Assembly (NCBI RefSeq): GCF_963678635.1
Contig: NW_026971356.1
Coordinates: 24,789-88,788, forward strand
Reading direction: 5' to 3'
Length of the DNA stretch: 64,000 nucleotides
From: Symsagittifera roscoffensis
Taxonomy: Eukaryota > Xenacoelomorpha > Acoela > Convolutidae
Shown: piece by piece, positions 23,272 through 35,539 of the stretch
How positions within the stretch are numbered: position 1 is the first letter of the stretch
Layout of the letters: each line of letters opens with the position of its first letter
Made by a program: the position numbers and the translations under genes
Notes under the pieces: generated by a model
What the model was told of the DNA's origin: nothing
Seen by the model: the letters and a program-made list of their open reading frames with translations, nothing else
The model's database searches: none

Positions 23272-24190
23272 TCAGCTCACTGAAAAATCACTATGACCTT
23301 CACTTGCTGCTTCACAAGCGAAAAAGTCCGTGATGCTACTAATCGAGGATTGGCTACGCCGTGATTAAATAATCCGCGTGCTTCCCGTGCTCAGTGATTT
23401 CTCCCAGCGAATCTCTATGCTGCATGTCTCGTGATAAAAAATTTCTTTTGACGGCAATGTACAAGTTCCAAAAAAAAATTTGAAAAAAAAGACTTCCTTA
23501 AGCCTACTCACTAAACTCAATATCAAAACTATCCTATCAATCTCTGGGAGATGCTACTAGTGACTCAGTTAAAGTTACACACACTGTTTAGTTATTACAA
23601 ATTCCACTCTATCACAGAGTATAAACGTATCACAAAACTTCACAAGATGTTATAACTAACACTCAAAACACAATTGATAACTAGATAAGAATGCCCTATA
23701 GGTGACAGCGATCTTTTTGTTCAGTATCACTTCACCGCTACAGCTACAGACGTATTAAATCACAGCTTTGTTCAAAATCAAACAATGTTTTATAAAAGAG
23801 CAGTGATGGTTTTAGTAACAGATAATTAAAACTTAGTCTTAGAGAAAAAGACTTCCCTCAACTGGAACACTCCAAAAGAACGAAGCCCAGGACAGTGTCT
23901 TCTCAAGTGAACGTGTCTTGTCAATTACACTCACTAATGTCTTCTTTTATATGTCCTGCGGTTCCCCGAGCTGTCCTACTACAAAGCTCGAGGCAACCTC
24001 TTGATCGAAAATATTTAGGGTCCAAGCGAAAGCTATCCCACATCCGGACAGTTCCAAGTGCACGAGAGTAGGGAACAACTTTGTCTTCTCAAGTGAGTGT
24101 GTCTTGTCTAATACACTCACCGAGGTCTTCTCTTATGTGTTACCGGATTGCCCAAGCCTTCCTATTAAGTAGCTCAAGGCAACCACGCAA
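23272..24190 (-). repeat. Leader and LTR-like region of element B
   Basis: No gene. It lies upstream of gag on the minus strand. A segment of about 104 bp (23895-23998) is duplicated at 24081-24184, offset 186 bp, both starting cttctcaagtga. The copy nearer gag holds a good TATA box. I could not pin a primer binding site or TG...CA ends, and no second LTR was found at the other end of the element. Confidence 0.5.
23943..23952 (-). promoter_or_regulatory. TATA box for element B transcript
   Basis: Reads CATATAAAAG on the minus strand, about 670 bp upstream of the gag ATG at 23271. The second duplicate, near 24135, has the degraded form ACATAAGAG. Confidence 0.5.
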
Positions 24191-24980
24191 ACAAAAACAC
24201 AAAAAAAAATTGTTCGGATACTTTTGATGAACCTGATTTAGGATCGAAAGTTAATCGCAAACCTTCGGGTCAACTGGGCCAATATCTTCCTAATATACAC
24301 GTCCCGTGGGTAGTCGTCCTTCTATTTGGACCTTAAAAGGATATCTAATGATGTTTAATTTGTCCCCGAGCGTACATACAATATCTTTAATTAGGAGAGT
24401 TGTTAAAGGGCTTAACTCACTTCGGAGGGTTGCTTCAGAGTGTTGTTAAGACACTTAGCTTACTCCGAAGGGTTACCGCTGAGGGTACTTTAAACATCTA
24501 AGTTGCTTCGGAGGATCCCCCTAAATTCACTAAGGAGGGTCAATAAGAGGCTTAAGTCACTCCGGAGGGTTGCTTCGGAGGGTACCCTCAAAATTCTACA
24601 TTTTTCAAGTTCCGTCTCAAGGGGTCTCCAGCTAGTCTCAAAAAGAATCAAAACAAGCTAAATTCATACTGGAGGTTTAATTTAATGGTCTCGGAGGGTT
24701 ACGTCAAAAATTTCTGCTAATGAGGGTTGCTAAGTGGTTTGGTTAATCCGGAGGATTGCTTCGGAGGGTTGCCCAAAAATCACGAAAAAAGATAGTTTCA
24801 CCAATTTAAAGCCTCCGATTGCAGTCTAACTTACATAAAACAAGGTTGGTTGACTAGGTCAACTGGAACCAGAAATAAACTATTATTATTATTGGTTATA
24901 AATTGGATATTTTATTTTCTGTAAAATATTTAATTTCAACCAATCACGATCCATCTAACTAACAACCCACTTATTTGTAA
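24191..24980. repeat. Degenerate GGAGGGTTGCTTCGGAGGGT cluster, no gene
   Basis: No open frame of note. Between about 24410 and 24780 the word ggagggt or a close variant occurs at least eight times, often paired as ccggagggttgcttcggagggt. It sits just upstream of the AT-rich element. A weak echo (cggaggtgttcggaggttt) lies at 30975-31000 on its other side, so the AT-rich element may have inserted into this older sequence. Confidence 0.5.
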
Positions 24981-25008
24981 GTGCTGAAATTACTTGTAAT
25001 TTCAGCAC
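24981..25008. other. Perfect 13-bp hairpin at the element junction
   Basis: gtgctgaaattac, two bases, then its exact reverse complement gtaatttcagcac. It lies where similarity to the second copy (28800 on) begins, so the palindrome marks a junction. It is absent at the other copy. Confidence 0.75.
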
Positions 25009-26173
25009 CAGAGATATTTGAATTTAACTTAGAAATTAGTTACCTCTCCAAGAGAACTTTAGCAATCGCAATAAGCCAGCATACTCTAGATTATTGAGCC
25101 TAGCAGTGACTAGTTAAACACCCTGAGACTAGTAGATATAAGAGTAAGAGTAGGATCGGTATTAGACTAAGAAGTTGCACGAATCTATCCGGCCGAAAAT
25201 AAGATAGCGTGACGAGCAGACGATCTACCCTATCCGAAATTACTCTTTGAGTTAAACCTAGAACCTAACTCATCTGGTGCAACCATAAGTCTCGATCAAG
25301 ACCTTAAAAAACAAATTGGCTCTGAACTAACAATGAGATTAGAATTAGACAAAAATATTATCAAAAATTTTACATGATAATAATCTAATTAAAATCTCTC
25401 TACGACTCAATAGACCAATCAGAAATATAGAAACCTTGCAGAAAAATCTTCAATAATTACTACAGGCGCTAAATCCTTTTTACTAACAATAACGATTTAT
25501 AAAAATATCTCAAATCGTTCCCTCTAAATCTGCAGTAAAATTTAAAAAGATATCTGAAAAATTATTTATTGAAAGAAAAAATAAAAATTAGTTGACATGA
25601 TCATTAATATTTAAAATATAAAAAATCATCCTGGCATCCCCAGTTTCATCACCTAAACATAATAGCAATCATTTAAACCACTAATATCATCAAACACTAA
25701 GCTTTTTAATCATATAAATTTAAATTATCTTTTAAGGCTTATCCAAATTTTTTTTTTACCTTTCTTTCATCCCAACTTGTTCAATCTTAAATTAGATCTT
25801 CAAGGCTTTCCTTGGATCTCCATTAAAATTTCAATTAAATCCAGTTTATATCATAAAAAATTATATCCTGATCATCTAGGCCTATCCTTGAATCAAACAG
25901 AACATTTTTGTTCTCCCTCAACCAATAATAAAGTGTCTTGCGACCTCATCGGTTGATTCACAACCCAACCCTTTTAAAGACCCGGGACTAATAGAAAACT
26001 TTCAATCACACTAACCATTCAAATTACGCTAAACAGTGAAGAAATTCGGTTATTCATCCTTCACTTAATCCCCCCTCTTACCTGACCCAGGCTAAACCTT
26101 AAATCTTAGTAAGTATTAAAAAATTATCTAACAAAATACCTGTGTTCTAATTATATCTGAACCTTGTGGATCG
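25001..26173 (+). repeat. AT-rich element, left LTR with end of coding region
   Basis: Matches 28800-30143 along its whole length. The first 100 bp (SAPEI.EFNLEISYLSKRTLAIA in translation) is the 3' end of the element's coding region, followed by the LTR. It lacks the insert of about 170 bp present in the right copy at about 29215-29390. It stops at gtggatcgatttt, where about 285 bp of LTR and leader, including the TATA box, has been deleted and joined to gag. Confidence 0.7.
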
Positions 26174-28799
26174 ATTTTAAAATAAATAACGAAACATACG
26201 ATCTTGTAATTACACCGCGTAAACAAACAATCGGATATATTCGCACAAAACATCAAACAATAGAAAGAAAAATTTTAAGTAAGCAAAGACAAATTACACG
26301 AAAAAGTTTTTCAAAGCGTAGAAACGCAGTCTCTGAAACAGAAGTCAGCTATTTAGATGCACTTTACAAACTAAAAGACACAGTAATTAAAAACCACCCA
26401 GTTCACGATCAATTATACTTTTCCCATCCAGAAGCTACATCACATTCATCAAAACAAGAAAAAAGAAGAATAAAAAAGATATACAAAAATAAATCAGTAC
26501 GTTTATTTAGTTGGAAACAACCAATCAGACACATTGAACATTACGCACTGACAGTCATAAAACGAAAAAATGAGTCAAAGCCCAAGAGACGAAAGTCCAG
26601 ACGAAGACTCTGTTTTCCCATTTATCATCATTTTACTCATTGCAGACAGGGAACAAATACAATTTTGCCATAATCTAATCGCAAATATATTTGAACAAGA
26701 AATTAGCCCATGTAAAGCAGAATTCCCAGAAATAAAAATCAAAGGACAAATTGTCGATCATTATATAAAAGGAATATGTAACTTAACACAACAATATGGA
26801 ATTTACACCATAGAACTCAGTACAGCAAGTTTGTCGAGATTCCAAACAGAAGATGTCGATATAGAAAATTCAAAAGTATTCACAGAATACATTAAAAACA
26901 TACAACATCAAAATTCACAGAGAGCAAATTCAATTTTCACTAACGATGTTTTTGCATTAATATATATAGTTATTTATCTAAACTAGAAAGAAAAGAAACC
27001 GAAAGCAAATCACCGGTTCAGACATCAAGACACACAAATGTAAGAAATGAAATTGCCGCATTCTCAGCATTTTTAAACACAATCCGTGAAAAATTTTCAA
27101 ACTGTGAAATTTCACCAAATGTTAAACACGATTTACAAAAAATCTTAGCATGGTTTATTAATGACTATTTTACCCATAATATAGATTTAATTGCACAAGC
27201 AAGAAAAAATTTTAGACCCCAAAGTACAAATGATGACACTGTCATTGCCGAACAATCAGATTACGTTTGGGACCCTGAATGGTCTCATTCCTTATTTTTG
27301 AACCTTCCAATAGACATCGCAAGTCAAGCAATCAGTACAATAACTATTCACAAAGATTATATAAAAGTTATTCCACTTACAATAGATGCAACACCTTTAA
27401 TTTATAAGTCAATTTTATTTGATAAAAGACAAAATAATAGTTTTTAATTCAACTCTTGTACAACAAGAAAACTTAAATGGAACTAGAAATCTTACACAAC
27501 AAGATATTCAAAGACCATCACATTTTATAAATGAAGAAATAGTTGAAACACTTGTAACAACTACACAAACAAGGCATTTCACCAATACATCCAAACCTTA
27601 CAACGCCAAAACCAAAGACTTCAATATTACCCCAAGTAACCTTGCAATCTACAGTCAAACCCTCGGTTGCTCCAAAATATTCACATTTGGATTACCAAAC
27701 ATTTAGACCAACGACGAAACCACCACAAAAACAAAGAATATTCACCAGAAGTAATTTTTTTGCAGAACACAATTATAACCACGTAAATAGATCGCAAACA
27801 TCTAAACCTCCTCGTACAAATCCGCATAATAATTCATTTTTACAACGACAAAACCCCCAACGACACACTTCAAATTTCGTAAATTTCAATGATAACCTAG
27901 GTATTCAAACAGACCTTAGTGAAAACTATCCATTTTTTCAACAGAATAAAAATCGTAAACAGCCATACCAAAATAAACAAAAATGCCTTACTATACACCT
28001 AATTATCATTCATCAGATGATGACGATTTTCATGACCAAAAACATCAACAAAATTCTCAAAACCAAAGACTCCAATCTTATCACGTAAATCAACCAGATA
28101 TTTTCGAACCATATACACGAGAACAACATCTCCGACAACCTAGATCAAATCACGAACCTCAAATTAAAAAATTTTACTCGCAAAACCCAGCAAATACTGA
28201 TTATTGTCAACTAAGGCAAAGCAAAACGAAATACCACTGCCATATTTTTTGCAACAACATGAGATAACAAAAAATCAACTGACGATTTTTTCGCAAATGC
28301 CAAATGCCGCAGAATCACTATAAAAGACTATGAATCCATACCTCATTGGTGGATCATCAATAACATGGTATTCATGGTATAACGTGGTATTAATGGTATT
28401 GACAGGCACAGACCCTGAATATTCTGTAGAAGATTATTTAAATGCAGTCACAGCAAATTTAATTTTAAATATCGGACCTGAGCCAACTAATACACCATGC
28501 CATCAAAACTGGATACATAGACGCACAGCGTTAATCCAAACAACACTTGATAGCGCAGCTCAGAAATGGTTTTCATTTTTACCAATAGACAGAAAAACAA
28601 ATTGGAAAAGATTTACACCAGAATTTTCAAAAATGTTTGATTCTGAAAGAAATAAACAACACCAAAGAGTTTTATGCAATGAAATTCGCAGACTACCAAA
28701 CGAAACAATTAAACAATTGGCAGTTAGAATCGAAATATTAGTTCGAAAAGCATTTTCACTGAACACTCATGATTATAAATACATGGAAATGATTTATAT
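26174..28799 (+). pseudogene. Gag of the AT-rich LTR element, broken
   Basis: Successive plus-strand frames: 26164-26673 (basic N-terminus, RKILSKQRQITRKSFSKRR), 26570-26986, a frame lacking ATG at about 26992-27446 (KHDLQKILAWFINDYF and SDYVWDPEWSHSLFLNLP), 27419-27706, 27642-28088, 27983-28267 (Asn/Gln/His-rich), and 28330-28799. Each overlaps the next in a different frame, the sign of small indels in one long gag. The last holds the capsid, GTDPEYSVEDYLNAVTANLI and DSAAQKWFSFLPID, typical of the Gypsy capsid (Retrotrans_gag type). At 28795 the capsid is fused to the 3' end of the element, so nucleocapsid, protease, RT and integrase are all gone. Confidence 0.75.
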
Positions 28800-30430
28800 C
28801 TCAGCACCAGAGATAATTGAATTTAACTTAGAAATTAGTTACCTCTCCAAGAGAACTTTAGCAATCGCAATAAGCCAGTATACTCTAGATCTTTTGAGCC
28901 TAGCAGAGACTAGTTAAACACCCTGAGACTAGTAGATATTAGAGTAAGATTAGGATCGGTAATAGACTAAGAAGTTGCACGAATCTGTCCGACAGAAAAT
29001 AAGATGGCGTGACGAGCAGACGATCTACCCTATCCGAAATTACTCTATGAGTTAAACCTAGAACCTATCTCATCTGGTGCAACCATAAGTCTCGATCAAG
29101 ACCTTAAAAAACAAATTAGCTTTGAACTAACAATGAGATTAGAATTAGACAAAATTATTATCAAAAATTTTACATGATAATAATCTAAATGAAATGTCTC
29201 TACGACTCAATAGATCAGAACCGCTATTCCGCACAATATTAGAGTTACCAGGCATTGGAAGAAGACCTCGGAAAAGAGACGATCTACGACTACGAAGGAA
29301 CTTACCATTAAGTTTCATGGTCGTACGGCGAAAGCCAGACCACACTTTTTTACTTAGGATTTTATTAACAAAAAAATTAGATTTTCATTTGAAAAAATAG
29401 AAGCCTTGCAGAAAATTCTTCAATGATTACTACATGCGCTAAATCCTATTTACTATTGTACAATAACGATTTATAAAAATATCTCAAATTGTTCCCTCTA
29501 AATCTGCAGTAAAATTTAAAAAGATATCCGAAAAATTATTTATTGAAAGAAAAAATAAAAATTAATTGACATGATCATTAATTATTAGTATATGAGAAAT
29601 TATCCTGGCATCCCCAGTTTCATCACCTAAACATAATAGCAATCATTTAAACCACTATTATCATCAAACACTAAGCTTTTTAATCAAATAAATTTAAAAT
29701 ATCTTTAAAGGCTTATCCAAATTCTTACCTTTCTTTCATCCCAACTTGTTCAATCTGAAATTAGATGATCAAGGCTTTCCTTGGATCTCCATTAAAAATT
29801 CAATTAAATCCAGTTTATATCATAAAAAATTATATCCTGATCATCAAGGCCTATCCTTGGATCAAACAGAACAATTTTGTTCTCCCCCAACCAAAAAAAA
29901 AGTGTCTAACGACCTCAAACGACGATTCACAACCCAACACTTTTAAAGACCCAGGACTAATAGAAAACTTTCAATCACACTAACCATTCAAATTACGCTA
30001 AACAGTGAAGAACTTCGGCTATTCATCCTTCACTTAATCCCCCCTCTTACCTGACCCAGGCTGAACCTTAAATCTTAGTAAGTATTAAAAAATTATCCAT
30101 CAAAATACCTGTGTTCTAATTATACCTGAACCTTGTGGATCGATTTACTATTCTCCAATCCTTGAACACAATCACTAGCCCAAAGTGAGATTAAGTAAGT
30201 TAACTCCTTAACTTAGAATAGCCACGACAAAGTAAAAATCATTCTTCGGAATCGGTATATACTTTTCTCTTCAACCCTATATAAAAGACCCAAGTTAGGC
30301 TCACCAAAAAATCGTAAGGACTAAAAGTCTAGGATTTTAAAAACTTTAATAACAACCTTGCAACCTTCATCCTAAATCTTATGTCACTGAACAATTTAGG
30401 AAATAAACAAACAGTCGTACTACACAATTT
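28800..30430 (+). repeat. AT-rich element, right LTR and leader
   Basis: 28800-28917 is the end of the coding region (stop at 28915-28917). LTR sequence follows to about 30143, matching the left copy. The part from 30144 to 30430, missing on the left, holds a TATA box and the leader to the next gag start. Exact LTR ends were not resolved. Confidence 0.65.
30278..30287 (+). promoter_or_regulatory. TATA box of the AT-rich element
   Basis: tatataaaag, 94 bp before the ATG at 30381 that opens the partial gag. Deleted from the left copy. Confidence 0.55.
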
Positions 30431-30806
30431 TAAAATAAATAACGAAACATACGATCTTGTAATTACACCGCATAAACAAACAATCGGAGATATTCGCACA
30501 AAACGTCAAACAATAGAAAGAAAAATTTTAAGTAAGCAAAAACAAATTACACGAAAAAGTTTTTCAAAGCGTAGAAACGCAGTCTCTGAAACAGAAGTCA
30601 GCAATTTAGATGCACTTTACAAACTAAAAGACACAGTAAATAAAAACCACCCAGTTCACGATCAATTATACTTTTCCGATTCAGAAGCTACATCACATTC
30701 ATCAAAACAAGAAAAAAGAAGAATAAAAAAGATATACAAAAATAAACCAGTACGTTTATTTAGTTGGAACCAACCAATCAGACACATTGAAAACGTCAAA
30801 CAATAG
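30381..30806 (+). pseudogene. Partial second gag N-terminus of the AT-rich element
   Basis: 141 codons from a true ATG. From residue 18 it matches the frame at 26174-26530 (FKINNETYDLVITP, KQTIGDIRTKRQTIERKIL). It shows the natural start of this gag, lost from the left copy. It is strongly basic (Lys/Arg-rich). It breaks at about 30790, where the sequence aaacgtcaaacaatagaaa, already present at 30500, reappears. A jump between these short repeats could have created the stop. The rest of gag is absent. Confidence 0.7.
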
Positions 30807-30808
30807 AA

Positions 30809-31740
30809 ACTGAAGGCGCCTAAAATTACTTAAAACGAGCGTAGTAGCCTTGTACGGCACTAGAATAATGCAAAAAATTGGACTAAAATTGGTTTGAAAA
30901 CAAAAATTTGGCCAAAAACTATCAAATTTGGACCTTCAGTCTTCTTCTTTTTCCAATCTTTAAGAATCTAGCTCTATCCACGGAGGTGTTCGGAGGTTTA
31001 CTCAAAAATCGACCTAGCAACCCAGGACATTATGATTGTAGGCTCCTAACGTAAAAATTTTTATCACTCTTACTCTTAAAACTCGAAAACTTGACTCTCA
31101 AAACATATTGACAAAATTCGGAAAACTACAAATGTTTTGATCGAAAAGATTTTATTTTCAACAACTTATACTAAGTCTTTTTCCGCGCCATTTTTTTAGT
31201 TAGGGAGGGGGGGGGGGGTGGAACTACGTAATAGCTCACTGCGCAGAAGCTTTTTGCTGTTCGGAAAAGCTCGGATATCCAAATTTTCTGGGGCTAATAG
31301 TTGGGTCGAAAATGAGTATTTTTCGACAAAATTGGCGTGTTTCTCGGGTCTAAATGGGAGATAAGTAAAATATAATTACAATAAAAACCTATTAGTAGTC
31401 GTTAACCAATATTAGTATACCCTCCTTTGCACCAAAATAACCGAATTAGGACCCTTAACTCCGAAATTTGCAATCGATGAAGGGTGCAATCGGACCGATT
31501 CAGTTGTGACCCCCACAACTTAAATCTTGATGAAATAGTACCCGAACGATACTAAAATTGTATCAACGATACCCAACAGTCGTGGTGGATGTTGTCTTTG
31601 ATGCCCTCTGTTGAGTCTGGAACACGTCTGTCAGCTTGCCAGTCTACCCTCCGGCCACCGGTAATTTCATCATTAACGTGCTTAAATACTCAAATAACAA
31701 ACAAGTGAGGATACCTAACCCACCACCAAAACACTCGATC
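30809..31740. other. No gene seen; contains a 12-G run
   Basis: AT-rich, no coding signature. A homopolymer of 12 G lies at 31207-31218. A GGAGG-type repeat echo near 30975-31000 resembles 24410-24780. Confidence 0.6.
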
Positions 31741-32580
31741 TTTCGATCATGATATAAATCAACCTGAAACAGCAACAATTGAAAGGTTAGATCACATCCC
31801 GTCCGGTAATAGTGTATAAACTGTCATTTTATATATTTTTCAACCGTTTTTATTCTTTTTTGGATTTTTTTACTGTTTTTTGTAATTTTGTTGTTTTCAA
31901 GTATATTTCTTCTCGGTTATTTCTTAATTATACACTGTTTTTGATCGGTTTTACGCCTTCTCTTTAGTTCTTTTTGGTCCCAGGGCCTTGGGATAAGCGG
32001 GCTCTAGACTTCCCACCTAACCCTCAGGCCCCCGGAGTTTTTGGTCTTAACTAAGGTAAAAAGCTAAATAGTACCAGGTGGAGGGCCGGTACCTTCCGCC
32101 TATTACAAAACAGGACAATAAGTCTTTTAACTTGGGCATACGCCCGGAGTGGAGGGTTCCTCGCTGAAAGGTTTGCTGAACATGATTGTCTTATGCCTTT
32201 AACAGGCCCACCCAGGAGCGCCATAAAAACGTCTATGTAACATTCGCCCCAGTACTACATAAGGACGGGGCGTAGAAAAGCACCTAATGACGACTGGCTA
32301 GCTTCAGTTACCTACATTCTACCCGTTTTTCACCGTCTCGACCTATTCAGATGATTTTCTGGTCTGTCTAAGCTAAGTAAAAGTTACCATTTTAGGCCAT
32401 CAGTCAAACGATTATTGATCAGCTTTTGTTTGCATGCGAAGACAACCACATAGCTGGGTCTCGGATCTCCAGACTACATCACTGCTATTAAAATCACGGC
32501 TCGAATCTCCTATTTTACTATGTTTTTAGTGACAGTTATATACTAAATCTATTGGAGATCGATTGACCCTTTCCTCTTTC
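31741..32580 (-). repeat. LTR-like fragment related to element D
   Basis: In reverse complement it matches 53170-53760 in patches in the same order: atggcgctcctgggtg, a tccgggc...atgccca block, tagctttttaa, and aaaatgacagt. It is isolated, with no adjoining gag, so it is a solo LTR or a fragment. Confidence 0.5.
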
Positions 32581-32605
32581 TAGCTACTCATATTCTGAAA
32601 TAAGA

Positions 32606-33112
32606 AACAATACTGGAGTTAATTCAAATGTTTAGGGCGTTAAAGTAGCTACAAACTCAGTTTATTACAGCCTCTCAACGTATTTTGGTCTCCGATTACC
32701 GAGTCTCCAGTTCCGTGCTCCACTGAAAATAACGTCCTTGTTTACTCAATTTCGTGGCACGGGGGGTACTGATCCACTCCGGGTCTTCCACTGAACTCTC
32801 TTTCCGTGAGTTCCCTTCCTGCTAAGATTCTTATCGTGTCCTGTTGTCACGATAAGACGTTCCGTTTTTCTCGTGTTTTATATCGACTGTTTTTCGTTCA
32901 GTTTCTCCGGTTGTGTTTTTTTCGTCTTTTTGTATTAAAATTGGCCATTTCAGCATTTCTCAGAATACACCGCTGAGAATCAAAACTTTGAAAATTAAAA
33001 ATTCCAGAATAATCTGAACTTCCTTCTTAGTAATAAATGACCGTTAAGGCCTCTATCGCTTATTTTCTAGTGCTGTAGCTAGTTCGAAATGTGCCAATCC
33101 GAGGGAATGGCA
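32606..33112 (-). repeat. Solo family C LTR fragment
   Basis: Matches 1531-2030 from aacaatactg through ggcctctatcgct to the aatccgagggaatgg end. Its borders read TACTG and CAGTA. No internal sequence adjoins. The immediate flanks do not give a convincing target duplication. Confidence 0.6.
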
Positions 33113-33810
33113 CAGTAATAACATCGAGTTATTATTTATGGGATAGCGTGCATCAACAGTGTATGTGCGTTCAGATCAAAAAATTACCAATAACAATCTT
33201 ATGTTCTAAGCTAGCCACGAATAATCTTCAAATAATGGAACTTATTAACCGTTGTAAACGTTTGAATAATCGCTTTTGCGGAATTTTTCGGTAGTAGTTC
33301 CATGCTCTTCAGTACTGAAAAATGATAACACGTCCATGATTATGAACGCTTCACTATCTGATCAACCTGGATCTGATCAATCTGCTTGCTTTTTGCTGAA
33401 CCTGGAGGACAGATAGTCTTCGCAGATACTCAATGTAAAATGTCATTGGGTATCCCCTCGTGTACAAGAATATGTGACGTTCAATCCTCGAGAAAAATCA
33501 AATTCTGATTACAAAACCAATACAATCAGCTGATTCAGCTTCATGCGGATTTTTTTATATTTATGTTGCTCATGTTATAATTACAAATAGATTTCCAATC
33601 GGTTTCAAACTTAATGATCATGATTTTATAAGATTTGCTAAATTTATGTTACTCTAAACTTCTTTTTGATGTTTTTTGTAAAACTTATAAACTCATTTTT
33701 TCAAATTCATTCTTACTAACAACAGATTTTTTTTCTACAAGTTTCTGTGAACCGCAAAAAGTTACACATCAAGTCCATCGAAATAATAAGATATCGCCAT
33801 TTGCTTTAGC
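33113..33810. other. No gene seen
   Basis: AT-rich spacer. The open frames (67 and 62 codons) have no recognisable motif and chance composition. Confidence 0.55.
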
Positions 33811-34468
33811 GGGCAATAGCTAACCCGGCGTTGTTTGTCGCTACGCTCCTCGGGAACGCCTCTCGCATGTGTAGTAACATTTAGTAACAATAATAACAAG
33901 AGAGCAAAAAATGTAAAAGTTGAATTTCTTCTCCTTGATAAATTTCACAAAAAATTTTTTTTGTATCTATTTCCATACAAACAAACCCAATTTAAGTTAT
34001 GTCAATTGTTCTAGAAAACTCAACAGCATTTTCACCGTGCAAAATATTAGTTAAGCGTTCAATTGTTACGTTAATAATCATGTCAATTTGAGTTTGAACA
34101 GATTTAGTCTGCGAGCCGAAACAAACTTGAGGCATTCGTTTTTGAACTGGAACACCACTAAAGTCTAGATTGTGGATGGAGATGTAATTCACAGCTATTT
34201 TCAGTTTTTTCCGTCACAAGGCCAGACAGTTGATGGTTGGAGCAACCCAAAAATATACTTGAATGTAGAGGTCAAGCATGGGACAACAAAGGCTTTTGAA
34301 GTCATCCTGATTAAAAAATTGGTAGACTCTTTTGTGAATTCGACCAGAAATTGAGAGACATAATAAGTTTGAGGTGTTCCTTTCATTTGGAAAGCAACAA
34401 TTTTTTTCACTTGATTTTATAGAACGGGAGGAGCGTAGCGACGAGCAACGCCGGGTTAGCTATTGCCC
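33811..34468. mobile_element. 658-bp terminal-inverted-repeat element
   Basis: Left end gggcaatagctaacccggcg, and its exact reverse complement at the right end (34449-34468). The inverted match runs about 41 bp with two mismatches (33811-33851 against 34428-34468). Flanks are tttagc and tttaac, a possible imperfect 6-bp (or TTTA) target duplication. The interior has minus-strand frames 34410-34201 (TYYVSQFLVEFTKESTNFLI) and 34192-33992 (SGVPVQKRMPQVCFGS) that I do not recognise. No DDE transposase motif is visible, so it is probably non-autonomous (MITE-like). Confidence 0.7.
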
Positions 34469-35539
34469 TTTAACCCAAACGACCATGCCTTAAAATTTCG
34501 AAAGACATGAGATGAAATCTTTCACGGTACAGGGAATCAGATTAAAGAAACTTTGATTTCGATATGTTTTGAACATATTTAAATTAAAACTATCAAGATA
34601 TCCAATTTGAAAATTTTTCAATTTTTTCAACACTATCCCATAGTTCAGTTTATTTATACAGTTTGGTGCTTTAATTTCCTCATTGTTTCATATTTCGACT
34701 TTTTCTACAGCCATTTAAAAAACCGAAAAGTGGGCTTGAAATCATTAAAAAATTATTTCTTTCCAAATAAAATTAGTCAGAGAAAGTTTCAGGATGAATC
34801 TGAATCCTTTTATGCTTTAAGTTATAAAAATTAATGCTGAAAAGATGATTGAAAGCCTAAACAAATCTCCTAAAAATTGCATAAAAACTTTAAAAAAATT
34901 ATCGCTTCCCCTTAAAATAAACAGCACAAGTTTGAAGCTTTAAACGAATCAGTCTTTTAATAAACGAAACCCTTGCACATGAACAAGGCGAGGAGACATG
35001 TAGAGCCTAAAGCTGTAATAAACCCTTTTTTGTAAAGGAAAATACTTATTGTCAAGTTCACGGCAAAGTATAACTCTTGTCAATGGCTTCTACTTGTCCT
35101 TACTCTCAAAACTTTTAGTTTTTAGTCATAGTCACTTCTCGTTTTCGCTTCTTCATAACGAGTTTTAATTCAATCTTGATTTTTTTCTACTTCTATCGCG
35201 ACACTTCTTCCTTGACAGCAGTGCCGAAAAGTACTGAGATCTAAAAGGACTTTGAGAAGGCATGAGCAAAAAGCTCACAAGAACCTTACTCCCCATCATC
35301 CTCAAAACTGTTTGTGATGAGTGTCTCGAATCATTCGGAACCCCGAGAGCACGTCGAGCTGGCACATGACGTGACTTCCAATAGACATTGTATCTATTGC
35401 CATACAATATTTCTCACCGCTATCAAAAACATTTGCTGAAGAAGCACACATTGAGACAAGATCTTCGGCTCCCCCAAAGGAAAAAGAATTGGATTTGCTT
35501 CAAGTAATGATGCAGAACAAGGAGGAAGTAGATGCTCTC
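34469..35539. other. No gene seen
   Basis: AT-rich spacer with A- and T-runs. The open frames of 60-90 codons show no family signature. Confidence 0.5.

Larger units (their letters stand above)
4950..24190 (-). mobile_element. Element B: Ty3/Gypsy-type LTR retrotransposon, rearranged
   Basis: Minus-strand order, from high to low coordinate: leader with TATA box, gag (23271-20360), protease (20355-19738), RT/RNase H and linker (five tandem units, 19445-7593), integrase (7600-6330), C-terminal extension (6321-5445), macro-like domain (5440-4940). The order PR-RT-RH-IN is that of Ty3/Gypsy (Metaviridae). Without the four extra tandem units it would be about 9-10 kb. No matching 3' LTR was found on the low-coordinate side, where family C sequence begins. 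Every domain carries stops or frameshifts, so it is not autonomous today. Confidence 0.75.
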
